64,000 nt of DNA from Moringa oleifera (lineage: Eukaryota > Streptophyta > Magnoliopsida > Brassicales > Moringaceae): contig JAJFZO010000094.1 of the NCBI GenBank assembly GCA_021397835.1, forward strand, positions 3,884,501-3,948,500, in the 5' to 3' direction. This document shows, piece by piece, positions 1 to 14,573 of this stretch. The notes beneath the pieces were generated by a model that was given only the letters and a program-made list of their open reading frames with translations, ran no database searches and had not been told where the DNA came from. Made by a program: the position numbers and the translations under genes. Position 1 is the stretch's first letter. Each line of letters starts with the position of its first letter.

Positions 1-3000
1 TTAACAATAAAAAATAAAATAACAAGAAGGACCACGTTAAAACAAATAATAATAACATTAAATGTAGATAATAAAAAAATTAATAACATCAAACAAGATA
101 ACGTGAAAGATAATTTTAAAACAAATAATATTAATATTAATATAAATAAAAAATTAATAACATATAGTAAAATAAGGTGATGACAATATTTAAATAAATA
201 AATTATATAACACTAACATGAATAATAAAAAATTAACAACATAAAATAACTATTCAAAGAAAAAGTAACATAAAATAAAATAATGTGATGGTCAATACTA
301 ATAGAAAAATAAACATGATATTTTAAAATAAATTTGATATATGTATTTTCATATGTTTTTTTCTTTTTATGTTAAAAAAATAAAATCCTTAAAATCACTA
401 TTAAGTAGAGAAAATCACTACATTACTAACATCATAAAAGAAAATTTAGATCTAATAACGAATTTATCAATCGCTAAACTTGAAAAATCTATTGCTAATA
501 ATTTAGTGACGGATTGACGATAGAAAGTTTTCATAATTAAATGTTGATTGCTAATTTAATAATATATAATTTTATCATCAAAGAATTATCAACTAACGAC
601 GAATTATAAAATTTTAGTGACCGACTAGAGTCAGTCGCTTAATTCGAAGCTAGCAACAGAGCAATAGACTACATCTATTGCTAACCTATAAAATTTAATG
701 ATAGACATAGTTTATCGCTAGACCAATATTTAGCAACTGTTGCTAGCTTATAACATTTAGCGACAAACTATTTGTGCTTAGTTTATAAACTTTCTATTTC
801 ATCATTTTTTTAATTTGTCAATCTTTTAGTTAACATAATCTTCTTTTATTTGTGTAATTACTTTCAATATATTTTTTTCCATCTTTTTGTATATTTTTTT
901 TATTTTTATCATTATAATAACATTATAAATACGTATGTTTTTTGAGATATTTTTTAATAAAAACATTTTAAAAATCATTTTGGTTGATAATTCCACAATA
1001 TAGACAAAAATCACCTGCTACCACTGAGTAAGAAGTAATAATTATTGAGCAAAATATTTCTTGAGATTTAGAAATCATAGTCACGTTTTATCACCTTCAA
1101 GCTTTACTAACTCTTCTTAATCAAATCATGATTTAAATCAATTTTAAAATGCGGATGCTTTTGGACCATGAAAGAAAAAGGAGACAAGAAAAGCTTGGCC
1201 TAGTTGAAAAACATGAAAAGATCTTCAATATAATAATGAAGCTGAGTATTCTTTACAGTTATTTAGTACTGCATTGTTGTGGGAACAAGCCACTCCATGA
1301 AATACACATGTTAACATTCTTCTTACTTTAAATTTTCTTTAAACTTTTAATTAAGTGTTCTTATGTTTAATATATAGAAATATTTAACTATATTCTTCAC
1401 TTAGAAATTAAAAAATAAATATATCTTAAATTGCTATTATACATCTCTAAGATTCTTTAGTGTGCTTCATCCAATAATAATATAATGTTTAAGTCCGTCG
1501 CATATCTCTTGACATGTTTGGCCATGCGAGATTTTTCAAATAGTCTAGTACACGCACTTTCTGATACCTATATCTTTATTGAAGTAGGTCTTGTCTTTTG
1601 CGAAATTATGAACAACTGGACCAATCTATACGAAGCAGTGTTATATTTTCTTTTGCTAAATCACGATTAGTTGGAGAAAACAATGTTTAATTTCAGTATA
1701 TATATTGATGCAAGTGATTGTATTTAATACCGATTGTTTGTCGTTTCCCATTATGAGATAATCTGATAAGAGACTCAAGCAACAGTTCTTTCTAGAGCTG
1801 GTCTTTGTATGGGCTAAAATGAGACTCTGAGCACTCACGTGATACCAAACTTGAAGATATTTTAGGGCCTCAGATTTCTTCAATCATCAATTCATCATCA
1901 AGGCAAGGACACCCAGACAAAATCTTAGATTAGAAGATTCATTTTCAGCAAGAATAATAAATTAGAGGTCATGTGGAGTGGTCATAGTAAATCTAAAAGC
2001 ATTCCTATTGAATTTCTCAAAATGCACTTTCTCATGCATGCTTTCAAAAGTTAACTGGTTATCTGTAACAAAAAGAAGCAGGCTGTGAGATTGAATTGAT
2101 GGTAAGATGGGATCTAGTAAAACAAAAACAAAGTGATCGTTAACTAATCAGAATGCTTTGAACTCTCAAATTAATAAATAATTTGATAAAATAACGAGAA
2201 ACATAACGATTGTATATAAAGTTTATTTGAGATCTTTTTGAAGTGTGATTTATATCCAATTTGATCATTTTAATATTGTACTATGGACTCTGCTGACAGA
2301 AGAAGTTTGCATCTAACCATCAAGGTGGCTCGAAAACTTTATGTCATCTATCACTGCAATCTAATGCACTTAGGATATAAGTCTGAGTTGTGTTTTCTAG
2401 AATCGTGGATTGATTTTTTTTTTTTAAAAAAAGAAGAACCACTCTTTCAATTGTTGATGGTGAACTTTTAAGCTTTTTTTATGGAGCTTTCAGATATAAA
2501 AAGTATAATTTTTGTATTTTTAACGCACATATCACAAAAAAATGTCATCTAATTTTATGAGGAATGGCTTAAAAACCTTTTTTTTTTTTTTAAAGTTTCG
2601 AAGAATTAAATTTTTATGATTATAATCTTATTTCGATTGTAAAGATAATATTGCCTTTAGTTTTTATGAACAGCTAACTCTCACATTTTTTTTTTCTCAC
2701 TTTGACAATACAGTATGCATTAGTATTATCTACTATCAATCTTTTTCCCTCATCATCTTTTCTCTCCTTCACTTTTTTCTCTCACTTTTCTCAACTTTTC
2801 TCTCTTCATATTGACACAACCGAAAAAAATCACACTTCTTCCTTCATAGTTACTTTAAACTTAGCATTTCAAATCCATTTTCTCTCTTTATCTTTAGATT
2901 AAAATAAAAATGAGATTTTGAACGGTGGATTTCATAAATTGATATTTTGACTTTGCATGAGCTAATTTTTAAGCATTTTGTTGCGATTTTAATGGATAAT

Positions 3001-3165
3001 GAATGGATTGAACCTAATAAGCAATTTTAAATATATTTTTTTCTCTTTTGCAATACCTATGTGAGGGGTGCTTGCATACCAGTTTTTTTTTTTTTTAACT
3101 CATTTGACGACTTAATGAGACATGAGTATGAGTTTTATTTGAACTCATGTCGGAGGATGGTTTCT
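1..3165. other. Gene-poor AT-rich DNA
   Basis: Apart from the array at 416-790, only short random ORFs and poly(A)/poly(T) runs are seen. No coding pattern or RNA gene was recognised. Confidence 0.6.
416..790. repeat. Subterminal-repeat-like array near the left edge
   Basis: Short motifs TTAGTGAC, TAGCGAC, TCGCTA and TTGCTA recur in both orientations at spacings of 20-60 bp. CACTACATTAC at 416-426 could be a CACTA-like end. No coding sequence accompanies it. The element may extend right toward 790; the limits are guesses. Confidence 0.35.
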
Positions 3166-4880
3166 TATATTATTGTAGTGGATGCATGATCTATTAGCCA
3201 AAACTTAGGCTAGGCTGTGCAAACAACCAAAAAACAATTAAAAAAATCTTTTTAGGGTTTGTTTTATTATATTTTTGTGTGAAATTTGGCTCCACGTTGA
3301 ATTTATGTTGGATGAGTGGCTTTTGAGAGGCTTTAATATTATTTGATGATATAAAATGAGTTGCAAATGCATTATGCAAATGCACACAAATTTTTGTGCA
3401 TGTTACTTTAGCTACCTTAGAGATGTAGTGACTTAATATGCATTGATAATGTATACCGTTGACAATTGTGGTTTTTCATAAATAAGTATGAGATGAAAAT
3501 TTGACATTAATATTTGCATGTTCTTAGTTATATGTCAAAATTTTCAATAATAGTGACTTATTGCAGCGTGAGATCATTTGGGTGTGAGATCTTGATAATG
3601 ACTTAATACGAATTATAATTACTTAATAAAGTATACATTGTACTATAGTGAGTTCTTACTTAAAAATAACATGCATTTCATATAGACTACCACTGATTAA
3701 TAAAGAATGTCTTGGTAGTAATGCAAGATAGCCAATGACATTCGAGCTACCAATGGTATCCTTCAAATGAAAATGGGCTTATAATTATTGTACTTGCCAA
3801 CTATTGGTAATGTTGTGCAAAATAAGTAAGCGGTGGTTTAAACGGGCTGCACATATAATCAATTGACTAAGCACCATAAATTAGTTTTGAATGACAAATA
3901 TTCTAGTTATGACATTGAGTTAGATACCTTTGATCAGAATTAACAATAAAAGGTATTGTGCATCAAAAATATGTTGATAAGTGGATAATGTGTCCCTTAC
4001 TTATAATATTCATACTAATAGTAACCTAATAGTGATTGATGATACTGTCAAAATGACTTATTGTAATGTCATTGGTTAGTACATCAAATATATTTTGCTA
4101 AAGTTGATAATACATAAACTATTCAACTTAAAATTAACTTGAAATGGTCACACAATTTTACATCATTCAAAAAAGAGACTTCATAATTCATTTCAATAAC
4201 TACTTACTTAGTTGGTATCTTATACTGACTTAATGTTAAATTTATAATGCACTTACCAATTTGTTGGTATAACATTTTGATTTATTGTTAAGTTTACAAT
4301 GCATTTATTACTTGTATAAATTCAAAATAATAATATTGTATTTCATGTTAATGACAAATCATTATCAAAAGTGTATTTTAAAATACATATTTAAATTAAA
4401 AAAACCATAAACATGTCAAATATTCAACAATTATATAATGACTATAAACTAAAGATATATTCAATTAGAGTTTTCAAAATGTGCATAAATTTTTAATGCC
4501 ATTGATTGTCAGATTCACTCTATGTCACACTCATCAAAAGTAAAAAAAAAAAAAAAAAAGGTTCCATGATCAATTCCATGGACTTAACACATATTAATAC
4601 TCTCAAGTTCTTCTGCAATTTTGATAAAACCCAAACAATTAGTTATCCATGATAATCACAATGCAAAACTAAACTAAGTAAAATACACACTAAATCATCA
4701 TGTATGTTTAATAAGTTGTTTATGCCAACTTAATGCTTGATTAACCTATTTAATAAGTCACTATGCTAGATTAGTATGTTACTATGCATACCTAATAAGT
4801 CATTATGCATGTTTAATAAATCAGTACTTATAACTAATAAGTCATTATGATCAATGCTTAGTAATGTGTCAAAACTATAT
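3166..4880. repeat. Non-coding element with inverted subterminal repeats
   Basis: The left half repeats TGACTTAAT(A/G) in forward orientation (about 3428, 3547, 3599, 4050, 4227). The right half carries the complement, AATAAGTCA(C/T)TATGC, at about 4760, 4794 and 4836. The block begins beside TATTATTGTAGTG (3168-3180). It has no recognisable protein and looks like a non-autonomous DNA transposon, possibly CACTA-derived. Confidence 0.4.
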
Positions 4881-4898
4881 ATATATATATATATATAT
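4876..4898. repeat. (AT)n microsatellite
   Basis: Uninterrupted AT dinucleotides, about 11 units. Confidence 0.9.
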
Positions 4899-5199
4899 AA
4901 AGTATAATTACACTAATAAAGAATCATGAAAATGTTTAAATTCAGTAAAGAAAAACCAACAATTCTTGCTTTTAGATCCAAGTTTTTATTTGGCTAAAAG
5001 TTAACATTATATAATTTAAAAGTCAACATTAAAGATTAAAGAGTTTCACAAACAACTTTTTAATTCTTGATTTTGTAATTCGGTATGTTTTTTCTCTTTT
5101 AATTTATCACTTTTAATATTAAATGAGTTTACAAGTCAACATTAAAGAGTTTGAAGGAGAGATTGCTTCTGGCTTATGCTTCTTATTAACTAAAGTAAC

Positions 5200-5229
5200 C
5201 TATATATATATATATATATATATATAGGT
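5200..5229. repeat. Palindromic (TA)n tract
   Basis: A TA repeat flanked by GTAACC and GGTTAC, forming a perfect palindrome next to the left inverted-repeat copy. It could be the fused or terminal end of that element. Confidence 0.8.
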
Positions 5230-5239
5230 TACAATAGTA

Positions 5240-5740
5240 CAAAATAAAAAAATAAATCAACATAAAATAAAGAAATAAATTAAGGCAAAATAAGCAAAAA
5301 AATCAAGCTAAAATGAAAAACAAGATAATTACCAATAATTAAAATAAAAAAACAAATCAAAATAATTATAAAGGAACAAATATGAAAAATTTGTTAATTT
5401 ACTTAACTAGTTTTCTTAATATTCTTTTTATTCTTATCAAACACAACATAATTTGATTAAAAAAAACACATAATTTATCATTATTTTACCATTTAATTGC
5501 TTTTTATTTGTTGACTAATTAAAGTGTTACATCTTAAATCCTCTTCCCATATCTTAAATTCTCTTAAAGAAAAAAAAGGAAAAGAAAAGAAAAACTAAAA
5601 AAATATGAATCTCATTCGAATCCTTCATAATTATCCAATGCTTTAGATCATACACGAAATAAATAGTAGATACAAATTAATAGTATGTATTTTTTCTTCT
5701 TCTTTTCTCTTTCTTTTTACTTCTTCAAAAAAAGAGATGA
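5240..5740. repeat. Dispersed inverted repeat, left copy
   Basis: Its reverse complement resembles 20690-21190. Shared landmarks include TTTATTCTTATCAAACAC, TTTGTTGACTAATTAA, GTGTTACATC, CATAATTATCCAATGCTTTA and GATCATACAC in the matching reversed order. It begins just after a palindromic (TA)n tract (5200-5229). Non-coding. Confidence 0.65.
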
Positions 5741-7120
5741 AGGGCTTAAAAATGAAAATTATTAACAATTGACCATGCCATAACTAATCTAAACTAATTG
5801 AGGCAAACTAAATAAGTCAAACTAAGTGTTTAAAAACATGGATAATATGTCTTTTGTTCATTCTAAGCAACATTACGCTTATCTCATACCTAGTTCATGC
5901 AACGGATGAGTAAAAATATGAATTTTTTTTTATAACCAATATTAATGTCTTCCACAATAGATATGAACGAAAGAAACACGAAGAAGGATGAACGCATTCG
6001 AAAAAGAAGCTTTCAATGACAAAGGATCAATAGATTAGAAAACTCGCAGTATGTGGACTTTTGGTTTTCTTGAAGAGAAACTAATGCTTTGGAAGAAACT
6101 GAAGCTAACAAAGAGAAGGAAAAATTTTGATTTCAGATTTAAGCTTTTCTTGCCACACGACTGGCAAGAAAAAAAGAGAGAAAAGAGGTTAAAGAAACGA
6201 TCAAAGAGGAAGAAAAGAGTTTCTGAGATGATGAATAAAGAGAAAGAAATGATGCTAAGGAAAAATTAAGGCTAAGGAAGAGGGGACGAATCTTTGCCAC
6301 ACCATGGAAGAAAAAGGAAAGAAGAACAAGAGGTTGGATAAAATGACCGATGACAGAAAAAAAATCTAGAAATGCACTCAAAAAAGGTTTACAAATAGAA
6401 AAAATTGAAAAGTCTTCCTTTTTTTTTTTTGTTAAAAGCCATTGCATGGCTAATAATCATCAGTTTGTATTTGAAACATTTAATGTTTTTTGATGAACCA
6501 GGAGTTTGAAATCAAAAAGATTGGGATGGGATACATCAGGGATTAAAGAGTTTTTCAAGATATTTAGATATAATTTTCACAAAAAGGTTAAAATTAGTTA
6601 AATTAATAATTTTGAACAACTATAAATAATAATTAATAAAAACTTAAAAAAATTTTACTCTAAATCTTTATTCTATATGCTGGCAATAATATAAGAAATC
6701 ATTATATGAGCAAGTTAACAAATGATCCACAATAATAGTCTTTTAGGCCTCTAACTTTTGGACAAGCTTTCTTCAGACAATGTTAGGTTTACAAATGGAG
6801 GAAGATATTTGATGTGAATTTCTTACCCTTGAGCTGAGCTCAAGTCAGGAGGTCATTTCGACTTAGCTTATCGAGCCTCAAATTAAATTTTGATTGGGAG
6901 ATCAATCTGAGTCTAACTAATTAAGCTAGACTTGTACTTTGAGCTCAACACCTCAAAACATTGAGACTCAGCTATAAGAGTTCAAGCAAGACTCTACCTT
7001 GTTGACCAAGTCTTTTTAGCTAAGATAAAAGTAAGGTAAAACTTTACAATAAATGCTTATTACGGCATAATGAACTCTCTATATAGATGCGACCTAAGTT
7101 TATAATATAGAAAGTATTCT

Positions 7121-10100
7121 CACTACAATAAAATAAATTTTTAGTGACACTTAATAGATGATAGTTTTATAAAATACTATCATCAAAAGTCATTAAATTT
7201 AAGGTGACATAGATTAGATGACAGTTATGTTAAAATCATTACGTTTATTTTTAAAACAATACAAACACTATTTATATATATACATTGATCTCTATGGGTC
7301 CTCATGCACTTCACCCTATCCCTATTGCTCTTTTCCCAAAGAAACCTTAAAAGAATATTTATCTCCTTCTACCTCTTAACGCATAGACTCCTCTCTCAAT
7401 CCAATCATTTTCACCATCATCTTTTGTACCTTTTTTGGTTAAAATCATCAACATTGCTTCATATTTTGCTTTAGGTAAATTATTTTTCAAGAAAAACACC
7501 TATAATTTTGTAGTTTATCACTTCTTTATATGATAGCTCTTCTCTTTTAAAAATGAGTTCTTTCAATATTTGGTTCTATATGAGTATATAGTAGATTATA
7601 GTAGTTGATTTTATGATGTTTGTATTATTTTCTACATTTATATGTAATTTTAAATTTTTTTTATGATTATTAGATTATGTCCAATTAATTTCAAAGATTT
7701 GTAATCAATACATATTGAAGATTTAGTTGAGTACACATGTGTTTGAAGTCCATTCCTTAGAAAGAAAGGGTTCAAACTTATGTTTGAATATGATAGGTTT
7801 GTATTAACTAACAGTAGAATATATGCGAAAAAAGGGTACTCGATAGATAGGTTATTCAAACTCAATATAATGGTTACAAATGCTATCGACAATAATAAAA
7901 ATACAGTTTCTGCTTATTTTGTTGATTCTCTTGATATATGTCATGTTAGATTGGGCCATGTTAAATCTAAGTCTTTACATAGAATGGTAAATTTAAACTT
8001 GTTACTAAAATTTGGCATTGACATTAAACATAAATATAAAGTATGCACAAAATCAAAGTTTGCTAAACAAAGTTATAAATCTATCCAAAAAAGATCAAAT
8101 GAATTACTAGGTTTAATTCATAGTGATCTTCGTGACTTTATTTTGTTACATTTATTGATAATTGTAGTAAATATTGCTATGTTTGCTTGCTTAAAAGTAA
8201 AGACGAAGCTTTTGAGAAGTTTAAGACTATAAAGTAGAAGTTGAAAATCAACTTGAGAGGAAAAAAAAAAAGCAATTAGATCAGACAGAGGTGACGAATA
8301 TGATTATGATCATTTGCTAATTTTTTTACTTTGTATAGAATAATTCATCAAACTAGTACTCCCTTTACACCTTAACAAAGTGGAGTAATTGAAAGAAAAA
8401 ACAAAACACTTAAAGAAATGATGAATTGTATGTTAAATAGCTCCAAATTTCCTCATAACTTATGGGATAAAGCATTACTTACTGCAAATCATATTTTGAA
8501 TAGAATTCTATTTAAGAAGACAAATAAATCTCCTTATGAAATACAAAAATGACACTTACCAAGTTACTTCCCTTAAAGTGTGGGGTTGTTTAGTAAAGAT
8601 CTTAATTTCTTTACCAAAAAGGACTAAATTGGGACCTAAAACTATTGATTATGTATTTATTGGATTTGCCAATAATAGTACTGCATATAGATTTTTAATA
8701 ATTAAATCTAAAAATTGGCATGTTTATGTTAATAATTATTAAGTCTAATGAAGTTGAATTCTTTGAAGAAAATTTTCTTTACAAAGAAAAAAGAACAGAT
8801 TCATCAAGGAAAAGAGTATTTGAACAGAATCAAGATGAATCTTCTACAAGTATTCAACAATAAGAAACGAAGCCTAAAAGCAAAAAAAAAAAAAAAAAAA
8901 GAAGATAAAAATTCAAAAGAATTTTGGTCTAGAATTTATAAGTTTTTTAACAGAAGAGGACCGTCAAACTTATAAAAAAGCAATGAGGTCGCAAGAAGCT
9001 GCTTAACGGAAAGAAGTTATTAATAGTGAAATTGAATCTATTTTGCAAAACCATACATGGCAATTGGTTTACTTACCTCCTGGTTGTAAAACAATTGGTT
9101 ATAAATGGATTTTTAAAAGAAAAGTAAGAACCAATGGTACTATTGATAAATACAAGGCACGTTTAGTTACTAAAGGATATCGACAAAAAAAAAAAGGATT
9201 GGATTATTTTGATACTTATTCTTTAATTTAAGAATAACATCAATTAGAATGTTAATTAAAATTGTTGCTTTATACAACATGAATATATATCAAATGGATG
9301 TTAAGACAACTTTTTCACATATTAGATGAAGAAATATATATGAGACAACTAGAAGAACATAAAGTGTGAAAATTTGTTAAATCACTTTATGGTCTTAAAC
9401 AAGCATCAAAGCAGTGGTTTGAAAAATTTCATCATGCAATGCTTTCATATGGATTGAAGATTAATGAATGTGACAAATGTGTATAGATTAAGGATATTAA
9501 AATTTTTCCTGTGGTAGTGTGCTTGTATGATGATGACATGCTTATAATGAGAATAAGTAAAGATGTAATAAATTCGATAAAGAAGTTATTGAATTCAATG
9601 TTTGACATGAAAGATTTAGGTCAAGCATATATAATTTTAGTATAAAAATCATAAAAAATGATGCAGGTTGCATACTTACTCAATCTCATTATATTACAAA
9701 ATTATTGAAATGCTTTCATCAAATTGATTGCAAACTGGCAATAAATTCTTTTGATGCAAATTGCAAGTTAGTGAAAAATATAGGAGATGCAATTTTTCAA
9801 TTAGAGTACTCTTAAATTATTGGAAGCTTGATGTATCTAATGAATTCTTCTAGATCAGACATTGCTTATTCAGTAAGTAGACTTAGTAAATATACAAGCA
9901 ACCTTAAAAAATATCATTGGAATGCATTGATGAGAGTATTAAAATATTTGAAAAATATTTTAAATTATGGATTGCATTACACAAAATATCCACCTGTTCT
10001 AGAAGGATACAGTGATGCCAACTAAATTTCTAATAACGCAGAAACAAAATCAACTAGTGAATATGTTTTCACATTAGGTGGATCCGCTGCTTCATGAAAA

Positions 10101-13034
10101 TCCTCCAAGCAAACATGTATAACACATTTTACTATGGAATCTAAATTCATAGCATTGGATAAAGTTGTCAAAAAAGCAGAATGACTAAGAAATTTTCTAG
10201 AGGATATTCCAATATGGCCTAAACCTGTGACAATTGTGTGTATACGTTATGATGATATGATAACTCAAGCTAGAGTGAAAAATAATGTATATAATGAAAA
10301 ATCAAGGCATATTAGGCAAAGATATAATATAAGAAGGCAGTTGCTCTTAGATAGAGTTATCTCTCATTAATATATAAAATCAAAGGAAAGTATTGTAAAT
10401 CCTTTAACAAAAGGCCTATCATGAGAGCAAACTATATTTTCTCTAAGAGGAATGGGTTTGAAGCCAATCAATGAGTAGAACCTAGCAAAAGCTTAACCTA
10501 GCACTTGAAAATCCCATGGTCTTAATTCAACAAATGAACTAGTTAGGTAATACTCAAACGGTTAAACACACATTTAACTCATTCTTGTGATGATAATGTT
10601 AATAAATGATGTTAAGGATATGTATAAGTATCCAATGACAACTATTGGAGTGTTAAGAACTCATAATAATGTCACCTATATGATAGTAAATATGGAATCA
10701 CATTTATGAGAATGAAGAATAAAATAGCTATGTTATTTAAAGCTATCATGAACTGGGATATGTTTAGGACCACAATAAACATAATCATGAACTACTACGT
10801 CGAAGATATATTATGTATGAGATTTATTGTCTTGATTTCTACAAACAGTGAATAGTTCAAGATTAACTACATCCACTGGTTTACTAAGTAATTCCAATAT
10901 ATTATCACTAAGGAAAGTTCAAGTCTACATAAATACTCCACCTAATGCATAATACATATATCTTTCTCTCAAATGGATTTGATTTTAGTTTCATTAATAT
11001 TGACGCTTAACTTCAAATGTGGGGTATGTTGATTATACGAATGTTTAAAGTTTAGCTTTTCCTATATCAAATTGGGAAAGGAAGTTCAAACCTTATTAAA
11101 TAAGTTACATATTAATCCTTTCACTTAAACTGATATAACTTTATAGAAAGTATATGTCTATTATCAACCAACATCTCATTTTCTTTAAACAATATGTCTT
11201 TACGAAAAGGTATAAGTAAGGGATATAACCATATCAAAAGTATAAATCTCCTTGAAAAGACATAAGTAGTTGTTTATGTTGTTTGTTGTATTCAATAATA
11301 CACAAACTGATAATTTGAAACAATATTTAAATTACTTCAACTAAGCAATCAAATAAATAATAAATTAAACTAAACTTATAGTAACTTATAACACATAGCA
11401 ATGTACTTATTTTAGACCAAAGCTAGAGTTTGACTCCATAGCCTTAAGACAAAATCACCCCATAGTTGGTGCTATTGGGTTGATGTTGAATGTCTTTCAA
11501 GGTAAAATGATTTCTTCTTGTGAAAGTAGCACTTCAATTCACAGAAATAACGAACCAACTTATGGTTGTTGTCTCTTAAAACAAGTTTTTTTTTTCAAAG
11601 AATAAGGAAAAAATAATGTGTTGGTTTATTTTTTAAATGATAAAAATGGATATAAAAGGGGCTTTTTATAGGTGTCTAAAGGTGGCTTTTGAAGGAGTGT
11701 ATATTCTCAAAGAGATGCATCTTAAGAGAAAGGATGCATCTTTAATGGGAAGGTCCCTTTTTATTCAAAAAGAAATCATACACCTTTCCATTCTAATTTT
11801 TTTTTCGTTTTAAATTCTCTTTTCTAACAGTTTATAATTAGGATAACCTAGATGCAGAAAAAACTACTTAATTATATAATTCATAACTTTATTTGAGAAG
11901 ATAAAGAGGATATAAGTTTATTGACTTCTAAAATTTTAGAGTGCAAAATTTGTAAAAGAATACATAGTGAATCCTGGGAGCAGAACACCCAAAGTCTTCA
12001 GCACATCAGAAAAATGGTGAAGTATTCTGTTTTAGGACATTTCTAACCAAGCCTTTGGGTTAATTTGTTCAAGATATACAAGTTAATATTTTTCTTTTAT
12101 TGTTTCTATTGTATTTAAGCATCATACATTATTGTTGATACATCCAACAGATGTTGCAAAGGCATTTTAAGCAACAAGATGTTAGGGATGATTCCTTTAC
12201 AGTAAGGTCGTCTGTATGCTACCGCCTCTCATTATTTGATTCCACAAGCCATCATGGCCATCAAAAATTTAATCTTGATAAAAGAGCACGCATTATTGCC
12301 AAGGTCATTGCTATGGTGACAAATGCACCTTCGATCTAACGCCGATATGCCAACAAGCCTAAAAAGCTTGAAGTCCCTTTGAAACCAAAGTGATTGGTGT
12401 GTTTTTGATTTAGTTATGCAGGTAATGTTTGATGTATAGTTAACCTTAAGCCATTTCAAAGGCATTTTATGCAGGATGAGATTACAATTTGTAAATTAGA
12501 GTTATAATGTAATAAGTCTTGATTTTGTTTTTATTAGAGTTATATGTTTAAGTAAGTTTGCATCATTTACTAGTTTGTCTTTCATGAAATATAATGTCTA
12601 AAACTTTGTTTTTAGGATGAGACTAGTGCTACTATGATTAAAAATTTGTTTATAAATATGTTGTGCCGAATCATCGGTAGTTCTTTCTAATTTTGGTTAG
12701 TTAATAATTTCAAATTTTGAAATTTTTGCTGTAGAATTATATATCTCTTGATTTTCATAAAACATAATAAAAATAAAAATAAATAATAAATAATATATTA
12801 AATGACAATTTTGCGATTGTCATTTAAAATTACAAAATGATCGTCATTTAAATGGATTTTAAATGATGTTGTAAAACTTTCATCTAAAGTACAAAATGAT
12901 CATTTTTTGTAACCATTTTAGATGGTTCAAAAATCATAATGTATTATTTTTTGTAAAAATTAATATAAGTAATGATTCTAAAACTATCATTAAAAATTAT
13001 TTTAACAATTATTGTAAGTCTATTTTACTGTAAC
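7121..13034. mobile_element. Possible TIR-bounded element enclosing the copia remnant
   Basis: CACTACAATAAAATAAATTT at 7121-7140 is matched on the opposite strand near 13010-13034, with about 15 of 18 positions agreeing. Just inside both ends are repeats of ATGACAGTT/AATGAT(C/A)GTCAT type (7150-7235 and 12800-12990). No clear target-site duplication is seen and no transposase is recognised, so this is tentative. Confidence 0.3.
7690..10480 (+). mobile_element. Decayed Ty1/copia retrotransposon (pol remnant)
   Basis: Copia pol segments occur in order but are broken by stops and frameshifts. The pre-integrase zone is at about 7780-8230 (KGYSIDRLFKLN, CHVRLGHVKSKSLHRM, a CTKSKFAK zinc-finger remnant). 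Integrase follows at about 8370-8560 (GVIERKNKTLKEMM, NRILFKKTNKSPYE). Reverse transcriptase runs from about 9043 (NHTWQLVYLPPGCKTIGYKW, KARLVTKGY) to the LYGLKQASKQWF motif near 9390, and the YDDDM catalytic motif is at about 9525. RNase H spans about 9828-10460 ([20 protein letters not shown], a SAASKSSKQT equivalent, ESIVNPLTKGLS). Gag is missing and long terminal repeats were not identified. It is non-functional; exact ends are unknown. Confidence 0.88.
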
Positions 13035-14560
13035 ATCCCTTACTTAATACATACATTAATTTTTTTTAAAATTTGCAAGTGATTTAAGTGTTAAAGACTA
13101 TTTTTAAATTTTTTTTAATAAATCAAATTAAAAAAAAAAAAAAACTCTACCAAAGATATAATTATCAAAGGTGTGGTTAGCAAATCAGATGGACAAACCT
13201 AAATCCAAGTTTGTTTGAGAGAGTAAGTGACTTCAAGAGACAAGTACAAATTTTGAAATCAACAGAGGCTTTTGAATGTTAAAAGTGAGAAATATAATTA
13301 GATATTACCATGATTTTATTGTTCTTCGGACTTAAGCTGAAATTCATCTTTTTATTCTTTGGATAAATTAAATATTCTCTTAATTTTTAAATATATACAT
13401 CATAATTATTAGCATTCATATTCATATTTGACTAATTCCTTGACCATATAAATCTTTCATCATATTTCTTTTGTGGTATCCTACAAAATTTTAGTTGAGA
13501 TCTGAGCTTAAACACCCAACATGATTTCAACTATTTATCAAATTGGGCTTTTGACATTAATTTTAAGTGTTTTTATTATTAATATGAGTAACTAAATTAA
13601 AATTTTACTTGTCACTATATTGATATATGTTACATCCAAAGCGGTATTTTCTCTCCCAGAGTATCAAACTCCAGGCAAGTGGTAGCAAAAAATTGTTCAT
13701 GTCAGACAATGGAAATGCATGCCTGATTGGTTCTCTGCCCATTTCAATTATAATGGGTACTCGTTTCCGTGACTCTTGTCGCATCATTTTGTCATAATTA
13801 AGTTCTTAGTACATCTCTTTTAGCGTGCGGTGATTCCTACGCTGAATCTTTAAAAGAGTATATTTAAATTGAAAGAAATTAAAACCAATGACTTGCCTAA
13901 TGTCCCGGCCATTTTGCTCTGGTAAGAAAAATTAATGCAGACCATAAGTTTTTAGGATGTGGGCGTTCCTTCATAAATGACAATAAATCTTATTCTTTAA
14001 AAAAAAAAAAGGGCAAGAAATTGATAACCACACACTGCTAATCCCCACATGGCATACCAATGAAGGTACTTCACTCTGATATTGCATATATTATAGGCCC
14101 ACCAGACAGCTTTGGAAACACTAGCAAGTTGCAGGAAGAATAATGAAGTCGTAGTCAATATATCAGTAACCTAGATCAAGTAACTATATATTGTATCATT
14201 CTATAAGGTTAATGACCAAGCAGCCGTGAGCATGTATAAGAAATACACAATGTCTAATTAATGTCATAGGATATATTAATACAAGGGTCATCCTTAATTA
14301 TTTGCAATTTCTTCTCTAAGCAATGAAAGTCATTTGCTGCTATGACGAACGAGTTCCATGTGGGAAAATCATCACATCTGAAATGCCTTACGTGGTACCA
14401 AGCCAAAAGAGAAATCAAGTATATCTTTGATTAAACTAGTTAGGTGGGAGCAGTGCAGTCACTGTTTAGGCATGGTCAAGAAAATAATTGTCTTTCTTCC
14501 TCGTTCTCTTTCTTGTTATTACATTATTTTGGTTATTGTTTAATGTTTTTTAGTGGTCCA
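10500..14560. other. Copia downstream flank and upstream region of MYB gene 1
   Basis: No gene is recognised. 10500-11800 may include remnants of the copia long terminal repeat, and 12150-12470 is less AT-rich but has no recognisable product. 13800-14560 is the probable distal promoter of MYB gene 1. Confidence 0.5.
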
Positions 14561-14573
14561 CATTAATATCACA

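Noticed and set aside
6051..6447. Lys/Glu-rich ORF on the plus strand and its minus-strand partner
   Set aside because: Purine-rich low-complexity DNA gives open frames on both strands; no recognisable domain.
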